From positions 1 through 20,346 of the forward strand of contig DATCXZ010000310.1 of the NCBI GenBank assembly GCA_036570545.1: a stretch of 20,346 nucleotides of DNA, in the 5' to 3' direction. Below are positions 1 through 8,127 of this stretch, piece after piece. Both the position numbers and the translations under genes were made by a program. The notes under the pieces were generated by a model. The model was not told the origin of the DNA, searched no databases, and was given only the letters and a program-made list of their open reading frames with translations. The first letter of the stretch is position 1. The number at the start of each line of letters is the position of its first letter. Source of the DNA: Pelagibius sp036570545 (lineage in GTDB: Bacteria; Pseudomonadota; Alphaproteobacteria; Kiloniellales; Kiloniellaceae).

Positions 1-331
1 AGCGGGCGTTGATCCGGGCGAAGGCCGCGAGCCCGTCCTGGGTGAGCGTGATGTCGGCGGCGCGTCCGTCGCGCGCCGAGCGCCGCCGCGCCAGCAGGCC
101 CTGCTTCTCGAAGCGCTGGAGTATGCGGCTCAGATAGCCGCCGTCGAGGCCGAGCTCGCCGGCCAGTTCCTTGGCGCTGGCGGTCTCGTGGTGGGCCAGC
201 TCGTAGAGCACCCGCGCCTCGGTCAGCGAAAAGGGGCTCTCCAGCAGGTGGCGGTGCAACACCCCGATCTGCTGGGTATAGAAGCGCGTGAAGCGGCGAA
301 CGGCGTCCACCTGCGCGTCGAGGGCGGTCAT
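1..331 (-). CDS. MarR-family HTH regulator, partial (probably MarR-GNAT fusion)
   Basis: Reading leftwards from ATG 331-329, 110 codons are present and the rest lies beyond the window edge. The product begins MTALDAQVDAVRRFTRFYTQ and continues into a winged helix-turn-helix: a segment LTEARVLYELA, a recognition region (ELAGELGLDGGYLSRILQRF) and a wing with RRSARDGRAADITLT. This is a MarR fold. The exact opening (VRRFTRFYTQ..GVL, then SPFSLTEARVLYEL) is what I associate with two-domain proteins in which MarR is followed by a GNAT acetyltransferase, but that second domain would lie outside the window, so the fusion is an inference. It is divergent from purS and separated from it by 340 bp containing repeats. 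Confidence 0.85.
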   Translation of the reverse strand, partial: MTALDAQVDAVRRFTRFYTQQIGVLHRHLLESPFSLTEARVLYELAHHETASAKELAGELGLDGGYLSRILQRFEKQGLLARRRSARDGRAADITLTQDGLAAFARINAR

Positions 332-365
332 CGGCGGTGGCCCCTTGCAACTGGTTTGGATGCCA

Positions 366-394
366 GTGTCCGTCAATTTACATGACTCCGTCAA
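366..394. promoter_or_regulatory. Candidate operator: repeated CCGTCAA boxes
   Basis: This is the AT-richest stretch of the 332-671 gap and lies 35-63 bp upstream of the MarR-type gene. CCGTCAA occurs twice in direct orientation, at 370-376 and 388-394, 18 bp apart, and the second copy overlaps the short inverted repeat TGAC-TCC-GTCA at 383-393. MarR-type proteins often bind such sites in their own promoter. Regulation by the neighbouring protein is inferred only from position. Confidence 0.35.
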
Positions 395-435
395 CTATTT
401 AGCGCACACGCTGCGCCCTGGCCACATCTTCACGC

Positions 436-478
436 GTCACCCTCGGCCCCCGAGCCGAGGGTCCAGAGCGAGCGACGA
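436..478. repeat. REP-like palindrome, CCCTCGGC type, copy 1
   Basis: ACCCTCGGC (439-447) and GCCGAGGGT (454-462) form a 9-bp inverted repeat with a 6-nt spacer. The flanks GTC before and CCAGAGC-n-AGCGACG after are shared almost base for base with the copy beginning at 4558. There is no T-run, so it is not a convincing intrinsic terminator. It fits a dispersed intergenic palindrome. Confidence 0.75.
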
Positions 479-484
479 ACCCCA

Positions 485-536
485 TTGCCACACAAAGGCT
501 GTCGTCCCGGGACGTGTTCCCGGGACGACAGCGGTG
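485..536. repeat. REP-like palindrome, CTGTCGTCCCGG type, copy 1
   Basis: A perfect 15-bp inverted repeat (498-512 with 518-532) surrounds a 5-nt loop. It is preceded by the tag TTGCCACA..AAGGCTGTCG and followed by GGTGC. The same tag and tail recur at 18066-18318. Together with the neighbouring palindrome it accounts for much of the 332-671 gap; the remainder holds no gene that I can support. Confidence 0.8.
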
Positions 537-589
537 CTTATGGAACCGTCGAGAAGCACCAAACGCGCCTCTCACGCCCCCCGTCCAGC

Positions 590-618
590 TTGTCTTGCCG
601 GGCGCTCGCGGCTAAGGT
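590..618 (+). promoter_or_regulatory. Weak candidate promoter for purS
   Basis: TTGTCT (590-595) and TAAGGT (613-618) are separated by 17 bp and lie 54 bp upstream of the purS start, after the repeats. Each hexamer matches only three of six sigma-70 consensus bases, so this is a placement guess for the purSQL promoter. Confidence 0.25.
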
Positions 619-671
619 CCGGCCAAATTTCCACCCCCCGCGAGTCGGCGCGATCAGCCATGAGGGCCCCC

Positions 672-914
672 ATGAAAGCACGCGTCCACGTGACCCTGAA
701 AAACGGCGTTCTCGACCCCCAGGGCAAGGCCATCGAGCATGCGCTGGCCGCCCTCGGCTTCGCCGGCGTGGATGACGTGCGCCAGGGCAAGGTCATCGAG
801 TTCCAGCTCGCCGAGCGCGATCCAGCGAAGGCGCGCGCCGAGGTCGAGGCCATGTGCGAGAAGCTGCTCGCCAACACGGTGATCGAGAACTACGCCATCG
901 AGCTGAACGCCTGA
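672..914 (+). CDS. purS: Phosphoribosylformylglycinamidine synthase subunit PurS
   Basis: An 80-residue protein, the usual PurS length. PurS is the small structural subunit that joins PurQ and PurL in the three-part FGAM synthase, which converts FGAR, glutamine and ATP to FGAM in the fourth step of purine synthesis in the cytoplasm. Typical features are the opening MKARVHVTLKNGVLDPQGKA, the core VDDVRQGKVIEFQL and the ending CEKLLANTVIENYAIEL. The ATG at 672 is chosen because GAGGG lies 4-8 bases before it; an ATG 12 bases earlier has no such site. It is the first gene of the purSQL run and lies 47 bp before purQ. Confidence 0.96.
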   Translation: MKARVHVTLKNGVLDPQGKAIEHALAALGFAGVDDVRQGKVIEFQLAERDPAKARAEVEAMCEKLLANTVIENYAIELNA

Positions 915-961
915 GCGAAGGCGGTCGTCATCCTGGTCCGGACCTTTCAGGGAGAGCGCGC

Positions 962-1647
962 ATGAAAGCCGCTGTCGTCGTGTTTCCGGGGTCGAACTGC
1001 GACCGCGACGTGCAGGTCGCCCTTAGACAGTCCATGGGGCGCGAGCCCATCATGGTGTGGCACAAGGACAGCGACTTCGAGAAGGTCGACCTCATCGTGC
1101 TGCCCGGCGGCTTCTCCTACGGCGACTACCTGCGCTGCGGCGCCATGGCGGCCAACTCGCCGGTGATGAAGGAGGTCGTCGCGCGCGCCCACAAGGGCGT
1201 GGCGGTGCTCGGCATCTGCAACGGCTTCCAGATGCTGACGGAGACCCGCCTGCTGCCCGGCACGCTGATGCGCAACGCCGACCTGCGCTTCGTCTGCCGC
1301 GACGTGCGGGTGAAGGTGGAGTCGAGCCAGAGCCTGTTCACCAGCAAGTACGAGCAGGGCGAGGCGATCCGCATTCCCGTCGCCCACCACGACGGCAACT
1401 ACTACGCCGACGACGACACCCTCGCGGCCCTGGAAGACCGCGGCCAGATCGCGTTCCGCTACTGCGACGAGGACGGCGCGGTGACGCCACAGGCCAATCC
1501 CAACGGCTCGCTGCGCAATATCGCCGGCATCTACAACGAGGCCAAGACCGTGCTCGGCCTCATGCCGCATCCCGAGCGCCTTGCCGACCCCAGGCTCGGC
1601 GGCACCGACGGGCGCGCCCTCTTCGACGGCCTGGTGGAGGCGCTTTC

Positions 1648-1651
<4 letters not shown>
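962..1651 (+). CDS. purQ: FGAM synthase glutaminase subunit PurQ
   Basis: A 229-residue class I glutamine amidotransferase that releases ammonia from glutamine and passes it to PurL. The triad is visible: nucleophile Cys86 in GICNGFQ, and His203 and Glu205 in PHPE. The opening MKAAVVVFPGSNCDRD and the PGGFSYGDYLR motif (residues 48-58) are diagnostic for PurQ rather than for other amidotransferases. The start has GGGAGAG a few bases upstream. The stop codon overlaps the GTG start of purL (GTGA), so translation of the two is probably coupled and their amounts matched. Confidence 0.97.
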
Positions 1652-3873
<2,222 letters not shown>

Positions 3874-3911
3874 GCCGCCACCTCGATTCTCAAGGAATAG
3901 GAACGAAAAGC

Positions 3912-4151
3912 ATGCCGATGAACCCGGCGGAGATCGAGGGAATGATCAAGGCGGCGATGCCGGACGCCCAGGTGCGCATCGAGGACCTGCGCGGCGATGG
4001 CGACCACTATGCGGCCTACGTCGTCTCGGCGGCGTTTCGCGGCAAGACCCGGGTGCAGCAGCACAAGATGGTCTACGACGCGCTGCAGGGCCGCATGGGC
4101 GGCCAGTTGCACGCCCTGGCGCTGCAGACCTCGGTGCCGCCCGAGGCCTAG
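3912..4151 (+). CDS. bolA: BolA-family protein
   Basis: 79 residues, the size of the short BolA/IbaG class. The family signature is present: GDGDHYAAYVVSAAF (residues 28-42), then GKTRVQQHKMVYDAL (44-58) with the conserved His51, and His67 near the C-terminus. BolA proteins bind a [2Fe-2S] cluster together with a CGFS monothiol glutaredoxin and take part in iron-sulfur trafficking. The next gene, 29 bp on, is exactly such a glutaredoxin, which supports the partnership. ATG 3912 follows a GGAATAGGAA stretch; a second ATG two codons later is also possible. A role as transcription factor is less likely for this short form. Confidence 0.93.
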   Translation: MPMNPAEIEGMIKAAMPDAQVRIEDLRGDGDHYAAYVVSAAFRGKTRVQQHKMVYDALQGRMGGQLHALALQTSVPPEA

Positions 4152-4180
4152 GCAAGACAATTCAAAAGGAGTTTTGGCTG

Positions 4181-4519
4181 ATGGATGAAACCGTAGCCGC
4201 GAGGATCAAGCAGGAGATCGACGACAACCAGGTGGTGCTTTTCATGAAGGGCACGCCGGTGTTCCCGCAGTGCGGCTTCTCGGCCGCCGTCGTCCAGATC
4301 CTCTCGCACCTCAATGTGAAGTTCAAAGGCGTCGACGTGCTGCAGGACCCCGGCATCCGCCAGGGCATCAAGGACTTCAGCAACTGGCCGACCATCCCGC
4401 AGCTCTACGTGAAGGGCGAGTTCGTCGGCGGCTGCGACATCATTCGCGAGATGTTCCAGACCGGCGAGCTGCAGGAATTCCTCAACACCAACGGCGTCGA
4501 GGCCAAGCCGGCGGCGTAG
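4181..4519 (+). CDS. grxD: Monothiol glutaredoxin Grx4/GrxD
   Basis: 112 residues, a single glutaredoxin domain. The CGFS active site is at 31-34, with the glutathione-contacting Lys23 in FMKGTP, the cis-proline motif WPTIPQ (69-74) and GGCD (83-86). CGFS glutaredoxins hold a bridging [2Fe-2S] cluster with glutathione and pass it on, alone or with BolA. A strong ribosome site AAAAGGAG (4164-4171) precedes ATG 4181. It follows bolA by 29 bp on the same strand and probably shares its transcript. Confidence 0.97.
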   Translation: MDETVAARIKQEIDDNQVVLFMKGTPVFPQCGFSAAVVQILSHLNVKFKGVDVLQDPGIRQGIKDFSNWPTIPQLYVKGEFVGGCDIIREMFQTGELQEFLNTNGVEAKPAA

Positions 4520-4557
4520 TTTCCTAGCTGCCCCTCTCCCCTCCACCAGCTCTTATC

Positions 4558-4667
4558 GTCACCCTCGGCCTTGAGCCGAGGGTCCAGAGCAAGCGACGGA
4601 GCGGTGGCCCTGGATCCGGCGCGCGCTCCATAAATGAAGCGAAGGGGCGCTCGCTTGGCCGAGATGA
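4558..4667. repeat. REP-like element, CCCTCGGC type, copy 2
   Basis: It opens with GTCACCCTCGGC, a 5-nt spacer (4570-4574) and GCCGAGGGT (4575-4583), followed by CCAGAGCAAGCGACGG, as at 436-478. The right end, CGCTCGCTTGGCCGAGATGA, matches the right end of the element at 14631-14748 apart from one base in the last ten. The 110-bp unit fills the space between the convergent grxD and the CX10C gene. It has no T-run. Confidence 0.7.
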
Positions 4668-4677
4668 ACCGCCCCCC

Positions 4678-5346
4678 TCACGCGTCGTCATGGCGCGGGG
4701 CGCACTTGTCGCGGACTTCCAGGTAGCCGGGGTGGCAATCCCAGTCGTTGCCGGTTTCATCCAGGTGCGCATTCTCGGGCAGGACGATCTTCTTGCAATG
4801 TGTCCCGACCTCCTTGAAGCCCCGCTCGCACTTCCAGTCGTAGCCGGCGGCGGTGAGATAGCCATGCTCCGGCACCGCCACCGCGACGCAGCGGTCGTCG
4901 ACCCGCGTGTATCCGCGATAGCATCGCCACGCCGGGCCGAAGCGCTTGTGCATCAGGTAGCCGTGTTCCGGGACCTCGACCTTGGCGCAGGCGCCGCTCC
5001 GCGCCACGTAGCCGACCTCGCACTGCCAGCCGGCGAAGGAGGTGTCGGAGAGAAAGGCATGCTCCGGCAGGTCGATCGCCGCGCAGGCGCCGCCTTTCCT
5101 CCTGAAGCCCCTGTTGCATTCCCAGATGTTGCCGGCGGCGGTGATATGGGCGTTCTCGGGCAGATCGACGGGCGCGCAACCGTTGCCCTCGCGGCGATAG
5201 CCCCAGTCGCATTCCCAGCCGACGCCGAACACGGCGCGATGGGAGTTCTGCGGCCCGTCGGCAGCGTTGCCGGCCGAAAGACCGGCGCCTCCCGCCAAGA
5301 CCAGGGCGCCGCAAAACCACAGCGCCCGGCGTGTGCGCTCGCGCAT
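4678..5346 (-). CDS. Exported protein with six CX10C repeats, unknown function
   Basis: 222 residues. Residues 1-29 look like a Sec signal peptide (RERTRR, a hydrophobic stretch, cleavage near SAGNAADG). The rest is six copies of a 31-33-residue unit: W-x-C-x2-G-[YF]-x6-C, then [IV]-x-[LV]-P-E-[NH]-[AG]-x-[IL]. The paired cysteines are 46/57, 77/88, 109/120, 142/153, 173/184 and 204/215, each exactly 11 apart, so twelve cysteines could give six disulfides in the periplasm or outside. I know similar W-C-GY-C-PENA repeats from alphaproteobacterial proteins of unknown role, but can name no function. ATG 5346 has GGGGAG upstream. It lies 150 bp downstream of the GST gene on the same strand. Confidence 0.85.
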   Translation of the reverse strand: MRERTRRALWFCGALVLAGGAGLSAGNAADGPQNSHRAVFGVGWECDWGYRREGNGCAPVDLPENAHITAAGNIWECNRGFRRKGGACAAIDLPEHAFLSDTSFAGWQCEVGYVARSGACAKVEVPEHGYLMHKRFGPAWRCYRGYTRVDDRCVAVAVPEHGYLTAAGYDWKCERGFKEVGTHCKKIVLPENAHLDETGNDWDCHPGYLEVRDKCAPRHDDA

Positions 5347-5412
5347 CGTCCTGACTCCCCTTCTGCTCAGGACACGAAATGATCGTCGTGCCCGCGTAGC
5401 TCTGCTGCGCGT

Positions 5413-5460
5413 CTAAACCAGCGAGGGCCTAAACCAGCGCAGGCCTAAACCAGCGCAGGA
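5413..5460. repeat. Three tandem 16-bp repeats
   Basis: The unit CTAAACCAGCGCAGGC occurs three times head to tail (5413-5428, 5429-5444, 5445-5460). Copies two and three differ only in the last base and copy one differs at two positions. The array lies 67-114 bp upstream of the CX10C gene start and 36 bp past the GST stop codon. It could be a multi-site regulator target or simple slippage. Confidence 0.85.
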
Positions 5461-5496
5461 ATGTGACGACAATATGGCGCGGGGGGCGCCTGCACC

Positions 5497-6117
5497 TCAG
5501 CCCTTCGGGTAGGCGACGTCGGGCAGGTAGGTCGCCTGGAACTCCGGCCGCGCCTCGCAGCGCTGCGACAGCGCCTCCAGGGTGGGAAAGCGGCCCCTCC
5601 CCAGCAGCTCGGGGTCGGCCATCTGCACATAGCGCAGCATGCAGGCGGTGGTGATCTGCGCCTGGTCGAGCGGCCCTCCGTCCGGCCAGGGCTCGTTCGC
5701 GAGCGCGGCGATGGCACCCTCGGCCTGAGTCCGGCAGCGCACGATCCAGCCCGGCCAGCGGTACTGCGCCGGGCGGATGATGCGCTCGTAGGCGGCGGCG
5801 CCAGCTTTGTCGACTGCGCCGGTCGCCAGCGCGATGAGCCGCAGCGCACGCCGCCGCTCGGCACCCGCGCGCGGGATCAGGGCACGCTCGGGGCCGACCG
5901 TCTCGTCGAGCCAGTCGAGGATCGCGGCCGAATCGATCAGCACCGTGCCATCCTCGAGCATCAGCGAAGGGATGCGGCCGAGCGGGTTGGTCTCGCGCAT
6001 GGAATCGAAATCGCCGAACACCGAGCGCCGGTCGTGCTCGTAGTCGAATCCGAGCACGCGCAGCGACACGCCGACGCGGCGCACGAAGGGCGAATCGTAC
6101 TGGCCGACGAGAATCAT
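5497..6117 (-). CDS. Glutathione S-transferase family protein
   Basis: 206 residues with a thioredoxin-like N-terminal domain and a helical C-terminal domain. The N-terminal part shows MILVGQYDSPFVRRV with Ser9 in the position of the catalytic or glutathione-activating residue, NPLGRIPSL (44-52) with the cis-proline, and IDSAAILDWLDE (61-72), which contains the DSAAI glutathione-binding motif. Such enzymes conjugate glutathione to electrophiles or reduce substrates; the substrate cannot be read from sequence. The ATG at 6117 fits the family start exactly; a GTG 13 codons upstream is possible but adds non-conserved sequence. No clear Shine-Dalgarno site precedes it. A perfect palindrome lies 43 bp upstream. 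Confidence 0.92.
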   Translation of the reverse strand: MILVGQYDSPFVRRVGVSLRVLGFDYEHDRRSVFGDFDSMRETNPLGRIPSLMLEDGTVLIDSAAILDWLDETVGPERALIPRAGAERRRALRLIALATGAVDKAGAAAYERIIRPAQYRWPGWIVRCRTQAEGAIAALANEPWPDGGPLDQAQITTACMLRYVQMADPELLGRGRFPTLEALSQRCEARPEFQATYLPDVAYPKG

Positions 6118-6159
6118 GGGCGCAAGTCTAGCGCGCCCGGCAGCAGCGTCCAGCACGCC

Positions 6160-6174
6160 GTTTACTTAGTAAAC
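6160..6174. promoter_or_regulatory. Perfect palindrome, candidate operator of the GST gene
   Basis: GTTTACTTAGTAAAC is a perfect 7-1-7 inverted repeat in an otherwise GC-rich region, 43 bp upstream of the GST start and about 195 bp upstream of the divergent MFS gene. AT-rich palindromes of this size are typical sites for TetR, MarR or HxlR-type repressors. The protein that binds it is not in the immediate neighbourhood. Confidence 0.55.
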
Positions 6175-6177
6175 GAT

Positions 6178-6218
6178 CGCCTCGCGGCCGCCTGCAAGCT
6201 CGGCTCGACCGCGAGGCG
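6178..6218. repeat. Inverted repeat with 10-bp arms
   Basis: CGCCTCGCGG (6178-6187) and CCGCGAGGCG (6209-6218) are perfect inverted copies around a 21-nt loop, directly next to the AT-rich palindrome in the GST/MFS intergenic region. No T-run follows on either strand, so it is not an obvious terminator. It could be a second operator or a structured leader. Confidence 0.5.
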
Positions 6219-6368
6219 TCAAACCGGCATTCTTATGGGCGTCCATTCGGTCCCTCCTTGGAGAGCTAAGGCTTCAGCAACTTCAGCTTCCTCGGTCGGG
6301 GCCGAGTGGACAACCTATTGAGAGCTCACAGCCAGCTTGCTTCCAGTCGCCCTTCGGAGCCCCGCCCG

Positions 6369-7625
6369 ATGTCTCTCCCATCCCCGTCCACCGCTTCCCC
6401 GTCCACCGCTTCCCCGCGCCCCGCACTGCCTGGCTGGCGCACGCCGCTGGTGGTGATCGCCGCCGGCTGCCTGCTGGCGGTGCTGTCCTTCGGCATCCGC
6501 TCCAGCTTCGGGCTGTTCCTGGCGCCGATGTCGGCCGACTTCGGCTGGGGCCGCGAGGTCTTCGCTGTCGCCATCGCCATCCAGAACCTGGTCTGGGGCG
6601 TGTCGCAGCCGGTCGCCGGCGCGCTCGCCGACCGCTACGGCGCCGGGCGCGTGCTCGCCATCGGCGCTCTCATCTATGCCGCCGGCCTCTGGCTCATGGC
6701 CGACGCCTCGACGCCGGGCATGCTGACGCTGTCGGCCGGGGTGCTGGTCGGCGTCGGCGTCGCCGGCGCGTCCTTCGCCATCGTGCTGGCCGCCTTCGCC
6801 CGCCTGATGCCGGAAGACAAGCGCTCCTGGGCGCTCGGCCTTGGCACCGCGGCGGGCTCGGCGGGGCAGTTCTTCGTGGTGCCGCTCGGCCAGTCCTTCA
6901 TCTCCGCCTACGGCTGGTCGACCGCGCTCACCCTCTTGGCCGTCCTCGCCCTCGTCATGGTGCCGCTCGCGGCAGCGCTGGCCGGGCGCTCCGACCGCAG
7001 CGGCCTGCATCAGTCGGTCGGCAGCGCCCTGAAGGAGGCCTTCGCGCACCCCAGCTACAACCTGCTGACCCTCGGCTTCTTCGTCTGCGGCTTCCATGTC
7101 GCCTTCATCCAGATCCACCTGCCAGCCTACATCACCGACAAGGGCCTCGACGCCGGCCTTGCCGCCTGGGCGCTCGCCCTCGTCGGCGCCGCCAATATCG
7201 TCGGCGCCTTCGGCGCCGGCCTGCTGGGCGGCCGCTACAGCAAGAAGTACCTGCTGTCGCTGCTCTACCTCCTGCGCGCCATCGCCATCGCGCTCTTCGT
7301 GCTGCTGCCGATCAGCCCGGTCAGCGTCCTGGTGTTCGCCGCCGTCATCGGCCTGCTGTGGCTGTCCACGGTGCCGCTGACCTCGGGCCTGGTGGCACAG
7401 TTCTTCGGCACCCGTCACATGGCCATGCTGTTCGGCATCGTGTTCTTCAGCCACCAGGTCGGCTCGTTCCTCGGCGTCTGGCTCGGCGGCTATTTCTTCG
7501 ACCTCACCGGCTCCTACGACATCGTGTGGTGGAGCGGCGTCGTGCTCGGCGTGCTGGCCGCCGTGGTGCACTGGCCGATCCGCGAGGAGGCGGTCGCCCG
7601 CCTCGCCGGCGCCGGCGCCGGCTGA
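6369..7625 (+). CDS. MFS transporter
   Basis: 418 residues with about twelve hydrophobic segments, beginning near residue 25 (TPLVVIAAGCLLAVLSFGIRS). The loop between the second and third segments contains GALADRYGAGRVLAIG, the major facilitator signature. The pattern SFGIRSSFGLFLAPMSADFGWGREVFAVAIAIQNL resembles the monocarboxylate/oxalate-formate-type MFS proteins common in alphaproteobacteria, so an organic-acid substrate is possible but not shown. ATG 6369 is preferred over the earlier ATG 6306 because GGAG (6356-6359) precedes it. The N-terminus holds an in-frame 15-bp direct repeat giving STASPSTASP. It is probably co-transcribed with the next gene, 6 bp on. Confidence 0.93.
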   Translation: MSLPSPSTASPSTASPRPALPGWRTPLVVIAAGCLLAVLSFGIRSSFGLFLAPMSADFGWGREVFAVAIAIQNLVWGVSQPVAGALADRYGAGRVLAIGALIYAAGLWLMADASTPGMLTLSAGVLVGVGVAGASFAIVLAAFARLMPEDKRSWALGLGTAAGSAGQFFVVPLGQSFISAYGWSTALTLLAVLALVMVPLAAALAGRSDRSGLHQSVGSALKEAFAHPSYNLLTLGFFVCGFHVAFIQIHLPAYITDKGLDAGLAAWALALVGAANIVGAFGAGLLGGRYSKKYLLSLLYLLRAIAIALFVLLPISPVSVLVFAAVIGLLWLSTVPLTSGLVAQFFGTRHMAMLFGIVFFSHQVGSFLGVWLGGYFFDLTGSYDIVWWSGVVLGVLAAVVHWPIREEAVARLAGAGAG

Positions 7626-7631
7626 GCCGCC

Positions 7632-8015
7632 ATGGCCGGCGCCACCAGCGGCCTGACACTCAAGCTGCTGCTCGGCTTCCTCGGCCTGTGGATCGCGGTC
7701 ATGGCGATCGCCCTGCCGCTGGCGGCGCTGCCCGACGATACCGGCGGCCGCGTCCTCGTGGTCTTTCCGCCCGGCCTGCCCGCGGACGATCGCCTGCTCG
7801 CCATCGCCGCCGCCGAGGGACGGTCGGTGCTGCCGCTGGCCGGCGGGTTCGCCTGGCTGGCCGAGTCCAACGAGGCCGGCTTCGTCGGCCGGCTCATCGA
7901 CGCCGGCGCCTGGGCCGCCTATCGTCCCGAAACCTTCGCGGTGCTGCCGGACGGCGGCTGCTTCTTCATCTCGGTACGCAAGCCCGGCCCACCGCAGCCT
8001 CATCCGCCGATTTAA
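7632..8015 (+). CDS. Small membrane-anchored protein, unknown function
   Basis: 127 residues, starting 6 bp after the MFS stop codon. One strongly hydrophobic segment (about residues 9-33, LTLKLLLGFLGLWIAVMAIA) would anchor it in the inner membrane. The rest is a soluble domain with GGRVLVVFPPGLPADDRLLAIAAAEGRSVLPLAGG and a final FAVLPDGGCFFISVRKP. I do not recognise the family. Tight spacing suggests it is made with the transporter and may be an accessory to it, but that is inference from position only. Confidence 0.75.
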   Translation: MAGATSGLTLKLLLGFLGLWIAVMAIALPLAALPDDTGGRVLVVFPPGLPADDRLLAIAAAEGRSVLPLAGGFAWLAESNEAGFVGRLIDAGAWAAYRPETFAVLPDGGCFFISVRKPGPPQPHPPI

Positions 8016-8100
8016 GAGACAGGAAACACTCATTTAATATCAGCTTATTACGTCCAGATGCTAAAGTGTCTCGTGACTCTATTGAAGTCAGGTGGCGGGC
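8016..8100. other. AT-rich convergent gap with inverted repeats
   Basis: This short stretch between the stop codons of two convergent genes is clearly AT-richer than its surroundings. It contains GAGACA (8015-8020) facing TGTCTC (8067-8072) and TGACT/AGTCA around a 7-nt loop near 8073-8090. It may terminate one or both transcripts, although no T-run is present. Confidence 0.35.
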
Positions 8101-8127
8101 CGCGACCTCCCCAGCCGACCGCCCGCT

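Noticed and set aside
4561..4583. Intrinsic terminator after grxD
   Set aside because: A 9-bp hairpin is present but is not followed by a T-run, and the same sequence occurs at 439-462 in a promoter-side position, so a dispersed repeat explains it better.
6315..8033. Open frame of 572 codons on the minus strand opposite the MFS and 127-residue genes
   Set aside because: The translation is highly hydrophilic (Gly, Glu, Gln, His), which is the mirror image of a membrane protein gene. No start signal or motif was seen.
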